DNA of 64,000 bases from Brasenia schreberi (taxonomy: Eukaryota; Streptophyta; Magnoliopsida; Nymphaeales; Cabombaceae), in NCBI GenBank assembly GCA_036023115.1, contig JAYKKT010000059.1, forward strand, positions 3,018,001 through 3,082,000, written 5' to 3'. Position 1 is the first letter of the stretch; each line of letters begins with the position of its first letter. Below the pieces are notes generated by a model that worked only from the letters and a program-made list of their open reading frames with translations, was not told the origin of the DNA and made no database searches. Shown piece after piece: positions 24,295 to 35,986 of the stretch. The position numbers were made by a program, and so were the translations under genes.

Positions 24295-24497
24295 GGTTTG
24301 GATGGTTGAGGAGGATATAGGGGGATATGTAATCAAGGCCATGGATGATCCTCGCACACTGAACTGCAAAATCTATAAGAGGCCGCCGGCCAACATTAGA
24401 TCTCAAATGGAGGTTGTGAACTTGTGGGAAGCTCTTAGTGGGAAGACCCTGGAAAAGGATCATGTTTCTAAGCAGCAATGGCTTCAAAAGCTGAAAG
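24295..24497 (+). pseudogene. Isolated exon of an isoflavone-reductase-like gene
   Basis: One exon of the NAD(P)H-dependent isoflavone reductase / phenylcoumaran benzylic ether reductase family. It reads EEDIGGYVIKAMDDPRTLN, then RPPANIRSQMEVVNLWE and SGKTLEKDHVS, and is followed by a consensus donor (AAAG|GTAAGT) at 24497. The family normally has several exons before and one after it, including the Rossmann-fold GxxGxxG exon. None is visible nearby, so this is a stranded fragment. Family members act in lignan and isoflavonoid metabolism in the cytosol. Confidence 0.75.
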
Positions 24498-24990
24498 GTA
24501 AGTACACTTCCTCTATAGCGCACGATAATACAGGACCAACTCTCATGCGGACTTAAGATTTTTTTTTGCATGTGGCAAAGTTCAATCAGATGAATTTCAG
24601 ATGAGCTAGTCCATATAATTTTCAGAAAGATTTGGATTAGCTTGTACAAAGTTTCAAGGAGTTCACCGGATTTCGAGTTAGGCGAAAGCCTCACCTTGCC
24701 CATACGTCTGCCACTGGCCATTTTGTGTTTTGAGCAAGTGAAATGTTGGCTTCTGCTTCTCTGTGCTTGTGCAGATGAAAGCTTGCCTGTGAGGATAAGA
24801 TTTGCAGCCTCAGCTTTCTACCATGTATTCTTCATAGAAGATCTCGTCATTTCCAGTAAACCAAGAGAACGAAGCCTCATCTCTCTCTCCTGAGATCCAG
24901 TACACACACGTTAAGTCTTATCTCACTCGATTTCTTTGAAAGGGTGCATTCAGCTTTTCCCCGGTTGCTCCACAATAAGTGCATGAGAAT

Positions 24991-25100
24991 AGCACAAAGA
25001 GCAATCACTTACCCGGCTAGCGGGTCGGCTCATAAGTTGAAGGTCATGAGTTCAATACGCGGGGCATGCAACTGGCTTTTGTCTCGCTGTTGTACGAAAA
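24991..25100 (+). mobile_element. tRNA-derived SINE copy
   Basis: Starts AGCACAAAGAGCAAT, as does the copy at 58068. It contains the B-box-like GGTCATGAGTTCAATAC, and ends ACTGGCTTTTGTCTCGC, then TTGTACGAAAA. Member of the family described at 58068. Confidence 0.7.
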
Positions 25101-25562
25101 TAATTGGATTCTCTTAATCTGTGAAAGTTACTGGCTCCTACTCGTATTATTGAAAGATGTTTAAGCTCTTTCAATTTGTGTCGGATGTACTATGATTGGA
25201 TCCTAATAAACGGGTAATGGGTTTAGTTGGATTTGATGTATGGTCTGTGTACAGATATGAAAGTGAAAAACCAAATCCAGACAATTAGTATTCTGTAATG
25301 AGCAGGTTAATGCAGTCACATGCCTCTCCACAAAGTTATCTGCACCACCAAATTTTGATGATTATGAGATGATCATTACTAGTTAGGCATGTAATTGCAC
25401 CAACATGCTTAGATTTGATTCAAACATTAAACGAACTATATTGAGCTACGAGTTGAATTTGTATTTCGTCTCAGTTACCTACTGTCAATAACTTGTTATG
25501 ATCACAATCTGATCTTTGATCGTCTGCCTGTTAATTCACTAATTCTAGAAAATCTTTTATGG

Positions 25563-25992
25563 AGAAGCGAACATTGCACGACTTTTAACCGTGGGTAGTT
25601 TTTAGAAAAGAAGCGGTTTGAAGCGAAGTGGCAGTTGGCTCAGAAAGTGAACCATGATTCTAGCACCAAGGGCATTAGCTCAACAGCAGGGCGCTCTAGC
25701 GCTGTTGGTGCTGGTGGGGAGCTTGACTCCCCGAGGGTGCATGTGGGTAGTTTTTAGAAAATCTTTATGGAGAAGCGAACATTGCACGACTTTTAACCGT
25801 GGGTAGTTTTTAGAAAAGAAGCGGTTTGAAGCGAAGTGGCAGTTGGCTCAGAAAGTGAACCATGATTCTAGCACCAAGAGCATTAGCTCAACAGCAGGGC
25901 GCTCTAGCGCTGTTGGTGCTGGTGGGGAGCTTGAATCCCCGAGGGTGCATGTGGGTGGGTGTGTTAGGCTTCGGCCTCCCCTTGTAACAAAA
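25563..25992 (+). repeat. Recent 208-bp tandem duplication carrying a SINE
   Basis: The unit starting GAAGCGAACATTGCACGAC is repeated after 208 bp with only a few differences. Each unit contains a tRNA-like SINE head (CATTAGCTCAACAGCAGGGC ... GAGCTTGA(C/A)TCCCCGAGGG; about 25671-25750 and 25879-25992). Only the second copy keeps the SINE 3' body with AGGCTTCGGCCT and TTGTAACAAAA, so the duplication breakpoint falls inside the SINE. Confidence 0.9.
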
Positions 25993-26049
25993 CCTCTCTC
26001 CTGTAATGTGGAAGATGAGATTCGCTCGGTGAGACTGAGGCTGTAAGGT

Positions 26050-27546
26050 GAGAGATTGTTTGGTTTCATGTTCAACCTGACATTAGCTTTTTATCGTGAA
26101 CAGCTTGTTTTGTGTTGTTAAACAAGATGGTGATTAGTGAGGTAAGCCTGGCTCATGAGCTCGTGCTTCACATGGGGGTTGATTCTTGCTGGTACTGGTG
26201 AAGGCTCCAAACTCTTGGAATGATTTAGTGGGCACTACTAGCAGAGCTCCAAGCCCTTCATCTGAAAAAAGAATATATAGCATTGGAGTCTGGATCATAG
26301 ATTTGAGACCTGTAAAATCTGCGAAATCAAACTATCCATGTCCGTTTTATAACCAGAACAGTGGTTCAAACTGGAACGGAACCGCACCAGAAACCGAATC
26401 AGTACCAGAACGCATTGGACCAGACCTGGGTTGTCTGGTTCTGTTAGGGTTCCTCCTTCCATAGAACCGAAACTGATAGGAATTGGAATTGATAGTCCAA
26501 AGCACCGATTCCTATCCATGGAGATTGACAAGTTAACTTTTGTCTGTTCAAAGGATACTAATCTCATTTTATTTCGAGTGCAGAACGGGTCAGAGGTACA
26601 TCTAATACAATGCAGTAATACATTCCCTTGAGCAAAGTATGGCAAATGTACCGTTTGTATTTTAAATAGCTTTTGTGAGAAAAATTCAGATCAACTGAAG
26701 TAGCAAATGACAATCTTGCAAACTTAAATAACGGATAGATCATGTCAAACTTCAGCCTGAATTGCAAAAATCATCAATGTCATGGGCACCTCGGTCTGTT
26801 GCACTTGGATTTTTACCTCTTAAATGTGGCATCCATTTCCAGAATAACGTCATCTGGACAAACAGTTCGATGATCTAACGCTTCCGTTCGTTAATGAGAT
26901 ATAATCAACACCACAGAGATACAAGCCGGATAAACATGTGATTAACTCAAGCACAGACTTGCCATAGTCACAAATATTTGCACCATCTCAATGTTGAAAA
27001 TGCTTGAAGAAGTATGTAAGATTTAAATTTTGTTCTCAAATAAAGAAAAATTACCACACGCTACTGTTGGTTAGAAACTTAGAATCAATCAACTGAATCC
27101 ACTTGTCTGGCCAGATTTGCCGAATGAAACTTGCAATTGCATCATGATCAAAGGAGCAGAATTGAAAGGAGATTGGTGAGCTAAATACCTTGGGAAGGTG
27201 GCTAAATATCTTTTCAAAAGGTGGCTGCTTCTAGGCGAACATGGCTGTGGGGTGGCCCTGCTTCCTTCGTCACTGAGCTCCCACGGCTGGCTGGTCACCA
27301 TAGCATAGCATAGAGGAAAAACTATCACTACATAGAATTTTTATTCAACTTCTCCGAAGCCATCAGATAAAAACACTCAAAACCACAGACCCAAACAGGA
27401 ACTGGACAGAGGATGGTTTGGCTTAAGTTTGGGGCTTTAGCATGAAATGGAATCGTTGATTGAGGAGAAGGCGGTGAATGCAGGAATGGATAAAGTACCT
27501 GAATCACATATTTTTCATCGACAAATCAATTAAACTATTACAAATT
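26050..27546. other. Intergenic, including the TBL 3' flank
   Basis: No gene seen on either strand. The part just left of 27547 is the 3' untranslated region and downstream flank of the TBL gene. Confidence 0.5.
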
Positions 27547-30500
27547 CTACAAATTTGTATATAGTAGCTGGTTCCAAATGTCCGGTACACCAGGCAAACA
27601 CCAATGTATACAATCTGAATAGCTAACAGGATTAGACCTCTGTTCTTCGGAGAATGACTCCCAAAACTTTCTGTAGATTGAGGGGTGACCATCTTTCCTA
27701 TGCTCAGATAGCTGGGTGATGTTTAGAACAGAAATTCTCGATCCCAACCTCACAAGTACACGATCAACAACACGCATGATACGCTTATCAGATCCACTTC
27801 CCCAGTAGTTCTCCATTTCTATCGGTGTTGTCTCATTGAAACAATTTCCACCACTCTTAGTTGCCCACTCATGGTTCCTGCAGATTGCAGTTAACATAAA
27901 TATACATTGAGAGTTGCAAGCATTTTATGATCAACAAATAAACCATTTGTTTGATGTTATGTGAAGAGTCAGGATAATATTGATCCCATTTGAATGAAAC
28001 CAGTTTTTCTGTGCTTCAACTGCCAAAGTAACTGATAAATATAGCTTTAGAATTATGTTCTTCAGTATGGTGTCATGGGAAAAGAAAAATGTGTATGAGA
28101 AATTCGCATGATACATGGACAGATCAATATCTGCAAGTCAAGGTTACGTTTTCTCTGTAAGTTACCTAATAAGGATGGGAGATAACACACTAACCAGAGG
28201 TGCGTCGGTGACATGGTAACAAAGAAAACTCGAGTTGAGAGAGGATTTATGTTTGAAAGTATCCAGTCTTCCCATGCCTTGAGTGCCAAGTTCATTGCTT
28301 CTGTACCATTAGTTTCCTCACATACTCCATCCTCTGTATTCTGCCATCTGCATAAATCATCTCAACCAGATTAAAAGTAGTTCACCATGCAAATCAAACA
28401 AATTATTGGATTAGGGAGAGATCACAGACAACCCTTCCCTCCTCTTTATCTTTTTCAGATATATAATGCTTTTATTTCTCAAATAATCAACCCAATCAAT
28501 TAGAAAAAAGGAATTATTATCTACCAAAATTTCCCTGCATCACAAATTCATTTTTCGCATGTTAGGACTTAATGTTTACAAAGTTATCCAGAAAACTGGA
28601 ATAAATTGAAATATATTGTACTGAATGTAATGATCTTCAGCAATGTCTAACTAACCGATACGTACAGATCGAGTTTTGTGGCCATACACTTGGCCAAATT
28701 AACAAAGTTGTATGTGAACAAACCCTAAAAGGATCATTTCCCTGACTGGTATTCAAAATTGTCTAATATGTACATAAGTTCTGTTATGAAAATAACTCAT
28801 AGCGATCTGCCTAATCCTGCTTGCCTTTCAAAAGAAAGAAAAACTGAGCATCACTTAGATAAAGGGAAAGACTTAAGTCTAAGAAGACTTACAGCAGCTT
28901 AATTTTGGCTCCACTTCGCCACCAAAGATATGAATTAAAAACCAGTATATCTGCCTTCTCCCAGTGGACTGCATGTTTGGTTATCGAATCAGGCCTGATA
29001 ATCCGGTTGCTTAGTCTGTGATTAACCGGATCATCAGAATTTGACTCGACAAGTAAAGGTGCCCAATAGAATTCCACTGAAGCATTATACTCCTACACAG
29101 ACAAGCAAAATCCGCAGGACAAATATCATCTTTTCCTCTTAGTCGAAAAAACTAGATGAAGCTTCCAAAGTAGATTCTTTTTCTAAAGCATTATACTTCT
29201 ACACAGACAAGAAAAATCCATAGGAAAAATATTAGCTTTTCTACTTATTCGAAGAAACTAGATGAAGCTACCAAAGTAGATTCTTTTTCTTGATTAGTTG
29301 TAAAACCAAGTTCTCAAAATTATTCATTACGCATGGTTCTCAAGCTCATTGCTTCTCACTGTTTTTGTACATAATAGTTAAATATGATCAGTTTTTCGAG
29401 TTTCTGTGCTGATGCACCGAGCCTTCTTCGGAGCAAATACAAAAGTCTAACATGTGGCGCTAATTATCTATATAACAGGTTTTGGTCCCTCATGTTCGTG
29501 TTCTCTAAATTATGCCGCTTAAGGTCATTGGGCATTTGGTGGGGCGGCCATATGGAGCTCTAATTCGGTATGAAAAATTAGATCATGAACAGTTCAAAAG
29601 AGGGAAACGAAAAATCTAAAGTGTTGGAAAGAAAGAACGAAGCATAGGCTCTTGCAGGAAAGAATAAAACGTGATCTTACTTTGTTGGAGTTAAATGACA
29701 ATATGATACACAGATTGAGCTCAATGGCGACTAAGAATCTATGTCGCCAATCCCACACAAAGTCAGAGAAGGCTTGGATTTGGGTTGACCTCTAAAATTT
29801 TGAAGTACCAAAAATGGCTTTGGCGAAATGATAAGGTGGAGTCCTCGTCTATAATCTATGAATACATTGTATTAGTGATTGTCTTTTTTGGCTTGCATCC
29901 AGAGGCAGGATAGCTTAGCCTTGAAGATGGTGACAGGGGCGTTTGGTGTCATATACTTCTAGCCGTAGAGAATAACAGATTGCAGCAAACACCATTGAAA
30001 TCCACTGGTTTTGGTGATCCCACTTAAAAGTCAGAAGAGGCCTGGTTTGGTGTTGATCTCTAAATTTTTGAAGTACCAAGGATGGCTTCGGTGAAATGAG
30101 AAGGTGGACTACTCATCTACTGTCTATAAATACATTGTATGCATTAGTTATCATCTTCTTGGCTTGCATCTAGAGGCAGGAAAGAGTACCTTGGCCTTGA
30201 AGATGGTGAGACCGGCGTTTGGTGTCTTATGCTTCTGGCCTTCGGGAATAACAGATTGCAGCAAACACACCATCGAAATCCATTGGCCGCGATTCAGAGA
30301 ATCCCCAACAAACATGAGTCTCTTCCCTCTAAGCTTCTCCCACATAGCCGTCGCGTTCCACCTGAACCATACAAATCGATACATGTAAAACTCAAGCTCA
30401 ACAGTTCAACTGGCTCAACAGTTCAACTGCTCATTTTCATCACAACTATAAAAAATTTAACTTATGAATACAAATTCTGACCTCTTTAAATTACAGTTAT

Positions 30501-31081
30501 GAGGTTGCCATCTCCAGTGCTGGTAAGCTGAATCCGGTCGGCCGTGCTTTTTGCAGGACAACTGATCAGACATGTAAGGACAATCGAATTCCGAGTAGAG
30601 CGGATAAGAAGCATTATCAAACACCCATCTACCGGAAAACAGATCACAGACAGCAGGATTTGAAGCTGCCCGATCCCAAAATTTCTCTATCAATTCGTTT
30701 GTTTCAAGTCCAAGATGTTTGCTTTCTTCCACAGTGCTGCGGTTTCGAATCGAAGTGCATGCTTTCGACCAGTCGATTTCTCTGCCTAAAATGTCGAAAG
30801 TACCACCATCAAATTTCATCTTCACAGAGAATAAACAAAAAGTGCAAATGAATGAACAGATTGAGAAGTTCACCTGAGCTCACGTTGAAGCTCCGATCAT
30901 TAGCTCCATTGATGGTTGTGTTCAGATTGGCTACTGCAGGTTGGATGCTTTTCCGTAGCTCAACTGCCTTCTCTTCCTGGATCCGTCTGATATTCTCATT
31001 GTAGAGGAAAAAACCAACAACAAAAACACAGAAATACACAGCAAGCACCGGAATCGGTACCCTCCCCTTGACATTCTGCAT
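27547..31081 (-). CDS. TBL: TBL-family polysaccharide O-acetyltransferase
   Basis: Six exons join without a frame break into 463 codons: 31081-30884, 30819-30482, 30361-30190, 29092-28893, 28347-28195 and 27877-27547, all with GT-AG borders and matching phases. The product is a trichome-birefringence-like protein (DUF231/PC-esterase), a Golgi enzyme that O-acetylates wall polysaccharides, most often xylan. Residues about 10-27 form a single membrane anchor. The TBL domain begins at [12 protein letters not shown]. The catalytic GDS lies at 198-200 ([11 protein letters not shown]) and the DxxH at 442-445 ([12 protein letters not shown]). [17 protein letters not shown] recalls the TBL33-35 group, which is an inference. 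The exon 1/2 border has an alternative (S-G joined at GREIDW). Intron 3 contains a duplicated pseudo-exon and a decoy acceptor. Confidence 0.9.
29083..29300. repeat. Tandem duplication across the TBL exon 4 acceptor
   Basis: A unit of about 105 bp beginning CATTATACT(C/T)CTACACAGACAAG is repeated. The left copy contains the true exon 4 acceptor (minus strand GTGTAG|GAGTAT). The right copy carries GTGTAG|AAGTAT, an upstream decoy inside intron 3. Confidence 0.85.
29590..29780 (+). mobile_element. 3' end of a second RTE subfamily
   Basis: Diverged RTE tail inside TBL intron 3 (antisense to the gene): GTGTTGGAAAGAAAGAACG, TTGTTGGAGTTAAATGA, then GAGCTCAATGGCGACTAAG and AATCCCACACAAAGTC followed by GGCTTGG. 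The order equals the end of the other RTE copies, but the wording is distinct, so this is another subfamily. Confidence 0.7.
29890..30010 (-). repeat. Duplicated TBL exon 3 remnant (pseudo-exon)
   Basis: The second half of TBL exon 3 and its flank are repeated 271 bp downstream in intron 3. The copy still reads QWISMV-like sequence and TIFKAK. It has a premature stop, and the donor AAG|GTACTC is changed to AAGCTATCC. The duplication extends left to about 29,755 and includes the end of the RTE fragment. Confidence 0.85.
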
Positions 31082-31709
31082 GATCCCTCTTCTGTCTTTC
31101 TGAACACCCCTTCTCTTTCTCTCTCTAAACTACCCAATATCAAAACGCAGAAAAAACACCGGATTTTAAACCATAACCAAGTGTTGACAGGCAACTGCCA
31201 GCGCACCAACGGTAGTATTTCTCATTCTTAGAACTTTCATTTCGCTAAGATCAACAATAAACCATCTATACAATGGCCAACCAAGATTACAAAAAGAACC
31301 AAAAGACAGAGAAAATCAGAATCCACCCTCTTAGAATAGGGTGGATTAGTGACAACAGTATAGTTTGTGCTTAGAGGTGAGACTAGAAAAGGCCGGAGAG
31401 GGTTGTCGGCGTTCAGTTGGTTCTCTGCCTCCTCCACCGCTTGTCACGATGGCTCTCCCTGAGTCTTTACCACAATGCCCATCTTTCGTAAATGGGATCG
31501 GTCCCGCTGTGACGGCTCCCTCTCTGCAGGTCCCACTCGTTCGGTGTTGTTCCATTTCATAGATTTGGCTGTTTATGGTTAGATTTGGGTGAATTAATTG
31601 GCCATCTCTATCTTGTTGTGTTTGGTCCTCTCATCTGCTTGACCAATCAGTTGTAAAACGATGGGGATTCCCATAATCACGTCGACAAGAGTGAACGTCT
31701 TGACTTTAA

Positions 31710-31711
<2 letters not shown>

Positions 31712-31777
<66 letters not shown>

Positions 31778-31784
31778 AGAGAGA
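31712..31784. repeat. (CT)n(AT)n(GA)n palindromic microsatellite
   Basis: About 18 CT units, about 13 TA units, then AAAGAGAGAGA. Because CT and GA flanks are complementary across the AT core, the tract is close to a perfect inverted repeat. Confidence 0.85.
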
Positions 31785-33331
31785 TGTGAATTTCATATAT
31801 TATTTTATTATTATGACTTTAGTTTTGCTTTATTAAATTAAAAAATTATCCTGATTTCTTACCATATCAATCTCTCTTTTCTTTCGCGGATTCTTCTCTT
31901 ATCATTGAACACTCCATGCTCACCCACGACTTGAAGTCCGTCTCATGGTGCTTCGAACCTAACGAAAAAAAGAGCAAAACACAAAAAAAGAAAAATAGAG
32001 AAGAAAACCAATTTCAAGAGGGTTTAGTAATTCGATGGAGAATTTCGCTGATTTGATTTATTTTTTGTTTATTTGATGAATTGATTTTATTTTTGATCAA
32101 AATTAAAAAATGAGATTAAGTTTTCGACTTGAAACACATATGATCGGGACTCTCTTATTAGGAGACAAGGATGAGGTGCGACTCTCTTATTGGGAAGATG
32201 CAGACATATCTCGCTCGATGGAAAAACGTGCATGTATTGCATTTTGAGTTAAAAATCTAACATTATTTTTTATTTTCTTGTTTTTTCACATATTTTATTT
32301 TATATTTCTTTTTTATCATCAGTGTTGTTTTTTTCTTGTTATTGATTTTATTTTTTATTTTTTAATTCCTTTTTCTTCCATAAGATTCATACCATTATTA
32401 ACACAAGAAACCAATTTCTCTTACTTTCTCTCTCCATACGGTGATGATATGAAGCATACCACTTTATCCGGTAACACACTCACACATGCACCCATTGGGA
32501 GTTGAGATCCCACTAGCATGCACCCTCCACCCTCTAGGAGTCGAAATCTTCACCAGCTAATGTTGAGCTAATGCTGTGATCTTTCAAATTTTAATGCATC
32601 ACATTTTGATAACGCGACAGGAAAAGACTTTGTTGGACGAGCACGCACTAATTTATGAGAATGCTATTTCAACTCTTCTCCATATGCGAACCCTCCCTTC
32701 AAATCCATCAAAATATTCCCTTCTCCCTTCTCTCAACAAGTGAAAGATTTCAAGATGCATAGTTGTTGGGATCCACAATTGAATCCTAAGAACCTAAGAT
32801 CTTGCGACCTTTTGTTGACTGAAGTTGGTCGATCCCAGGTAAAGGATCCCGATGAATTTGATCACAGTGGGATCACCATCTCGATTGTGGAGTCTTTAGG
32901 ATTTTGCCAACGGGATGATCACACCATGCAGCATGAACTACTTTCTTGCATATAATATGATAAGTTACTAAAATTAAACCTCAATACAAGAATACTCAAA
33001 TGTTAAAGTTACAATAAACATAATATGAATTATGATTTTCATATATAACTTTTTTAGGTTAGAGGTAAGGTAGTGTACTTAAGATTCAGATTCAATCCCA
33101 AAATCTTCGATCCTTGAAACCTCATGTGATCTTAAGATAAGATCTATCATCTTGTCAACCATGCCAAAATGGATTACCAAAAAACAAAGTAGTGCTTGTG
33201 ACTTGGTGTCGCTTTCAAATTTTACTTCTTTAGGTAGTCTTTAAATTCAAATTGGCTTCTCATTTTTTCTAATAAGAAAGCTGTTCATTAATTCTTCATT
33301 AGAAAAGTAAACCGTGACGCACGCATGACCA

Positions 33332-33443
33332 ACAAGCAACAGCACGCCCAGCTGGCTGGAGTTCGACTCACAAGTTGAAGGTCATGAGCTCCATACATGG
33401 GGCGTGCACCTTGACTATGTTTGGTCTCGTTGGCAGCAAACCG
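33332..33443 (+). mobile_element. tRNA-derived SINE copy
   Basis: GCAACAGCACGCCCAGCTGG, CGACTCACAAGTTGAAGG, TCATGAGCTCCATACATGG and GGCGTGCACC follow the order of the SINE at 58068. The GGCTTC hairpin region is eroded (TTTGGTCTCGTTGGC). Confidence 0.65.
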
Positions 33444-34498
33444 TATTTCTACACAAAACTTAATATTCTCTGTACAAGGTAATGTCACCAAATGCAACAG
33501 TCAAGCTAAGTTGCGTAAAGCATTGGATCTTTATATTTTTCAGCCAATTGTCTGCATCTTGTGAAAGACAATCAAAAGAATTTGAGAACATTGCTCTGGA
33601 TTCAAACAGTAGCACCATCAGTTACGTCCGATATTATACCGCTTCTAGGCCACATCTCTGGGGTTGCTGGCCTCTTCGATGTACGCCAGCAGCCATTTAA
33701 AACTTTGATCTGCCCGGTACCAGATCCATGAATTCTAGCATCTTATATAGCTAAAACGTAATATAGAAATTTCTGAATAATTGATAACCGTAAAATCTTT
33801 GCAAAGTAACAAGGGTCTAGATCCCAACTTATATAAGCACCAAAAATAACATGGTTTATTTCCAAAATCCCTATATACGGCTGAATGAATCCCATCTTGC
33901 TTTCAAATTAATTTACTTTTCAGTTTCGCTTTCTTAACCCTTCTATTTATGTAGTGACATTTGCATTATGAACCATTTTGAGATCCTGCTTGATATGCTT
34001 GCCGATACGATAGGAATATATTTTCTGAGTAGTTAAGATTGTGTCACATTCGGTCCCCATTTGTACCAAAAACATATTTATTTGAGCCATGATGACAAAT
34101 TAATAAGTTGGCTTTCGGCATAGCATACGGAGTCAAGGACTATGGAAAAGAAGGTGGTGGTGTTGCTGCAGTTATGTTGCTTTCTGCTTCTTTCCGTTCT
34201 TCATGGCGGTCTCATTGGTACATTCGGAACTAAAGACAAAATGGAAGAGTGGGGATACGTTCGAGTTCGTCCTAGTGAGTCGAATCTCATTCAGATTATC
34301 TTTGGTGCTTTGAACTGCATCTCATTTACGACATGATGAACTCAATTTCTCCTTCGTGATCATGCATAAGCACATATGTTTTGGTGGCTCTATCGTCGTC
34401 CTTACCGCACCAATTCAACTTCTCCATGGTCAATCAAACTAAGGCGGACCGGTACGCTCCACGATAGATTTCTTATAAGCATGCGCTTGCACACACGC

Positions 34499-34502
<4 letters not shown>

Positions 34503-34580
<78 letters not shown>
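34503..34580. repeat. (GA)n microsatellite inside the SCPL51 relic
   Basis: About 39 GA units in the place where the relic should carry the catalytic-serine exons. Confidence 0.9.
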
Positions 34581-34583
<3 letters not shown>

Positions 34584-35883
34584 TATTGACCGAGTTCGAT
34601 TGTGATACCGGCTTACATTATACGATCTCTAGACTTGCAAAATGGGCGCTTTCGACTCTCTTCCATTATATGATCTCATGAAATACGTGTTATTCCCCTT
34701 AAAGAAATCTGTTTTAATCTTCATAATCTTTTGCTAGATGATTCATTTCACTTGATCTTACGGGTTATATGTCACCGCAGGATAGCTATAAAACAATTCG
34801 AAAAGGACAGTATACAGATAAACTTAATTTATGGGCTTCTTTAGAACAATTTATAATTGAGAGCAGTAGCAATGTGGTGAGAATACAGCTGCATAGTTCT
34901 GCTTGGGATTATTCACTTTCAACTATAGTTTTACAGAATCATAGGTTAGCGTATACCATTATTTCCCTTGTTTGCTGATTTATTTATATACCTTCTAAAA
35001 TGTACAACTTTATGATTGATTATTTTGAAGATCATTTGAGTCTTTGAGTACAACAGCGGCGAATACATTGACAGATGCACGCACGAGGAGGTACATGAGA
35101 TACTTGGGAGTCAAACACCAGAGCCTTTCCCAATTCATGAACACAGTAGTGCCCCAAAAACTAAGAATCATCCCACGAAATACCAAGTAAAATTTTGTTT
35201 CAGACAGACAATTTGATTTGTTTAACACTTTTAACATGCAAATCTTCTGACATTGTTATGAGTTTCTTGTCTAATGATTTTATGAAGCATCGGATTAGTG
35301 AGGTACCGTTGGTCTAATAGAAGATGCTACTTTTGGCATACCATTAACTAATTTTCTACTACACTAAATTTCTACCTTCTTAAAAATGATTGATTTCATT
35401 GAATCTAATCATTGTCAAATTACTGTTACCATTCTCCAGGTTGATGAGTTGTTGTAAAGAGGAGTTCAAGTCACCATGTACAATGGACAAGTAAAAATGT
35501 CTGCAATTGCAGAGTGTTACTTTTTAAAAATTAATTTATGTAGTTAATATTGGTTTACTTGTGGTTATGCCTGGTTGTATCTCCAATTTATGGCTTCATC
35601 TGACGAGGTTTTGCCACATGGCATTGACGGTCTCGTGTGAAGGTGTGAGTTCTTGTTGGGATGTGACAATACATCACCAATCATTTTATTTGCCGAGTTT
35701 CTGAAATAGAATTCATCAGAGTGGGGAGCAATTTTCTCTATAAGCCTCGAGTACTTGGTCAAAATGTTGGTGGCCTTGATATAGACTTTGCTGAATGGTT
35801 ACAGATTTCCTCTCTGCTTTTATAGAATACCGAGCACCTTTCGTTACAATTCATTTTCATTAAGCAAATAAATTGTCCATACA

Positions 35884-35986
35884 CAGTGGCGGATCTACAT
35901 CGAGCCGAGTTTGGGCCTTTGCCCCATCCAAAACCATTCAAGGGGCTATTCGCCCCATCCCAAAAGAGTTTCAAGATCCACCACTG
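35884..35986. mobile_element. hAT-type MITE, 103 bp
   Basis: Begins CAGTGGCGGATCT and ends AGATCCACCACTG, terminal inverted repeats of the hAT type. Flanking octamers TCCATACA and TTCGTACG agree at 5 of 8 positions, a decayed target duplication. It lies in an intron of the SCPL51 relic. Internal words (AAACCATTCAAGGGGCTATT) match the MITE at 49489. Confidence 0.8.

Larger units (their letters stand above)
31082..34141. other. Intergenic between TBL and the SCPL51 relic
   Basis: The first part holds the TBL leader and promoter (minus strand). The rest is AT-rich with low-complexity T/A stretches (31.8-32.4 kb). A 71-codon frame at 32740-32955 has no recognised domain. One microsatellite and one SINE are listed separately. 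Confidence 0.5.

Noticed and set aside
25563..25992. CRISPR-like or other spaced-repeat array
   Set aside because: Only two units, contiguous rather than spaced; a tandem duplication in plant DNA.
34376..34681. 101-codon frame with Arg-Glu repeat as a novel protein
   Set aside because: It is the decayed second SCPL51 exon read into the GA microsatellite.
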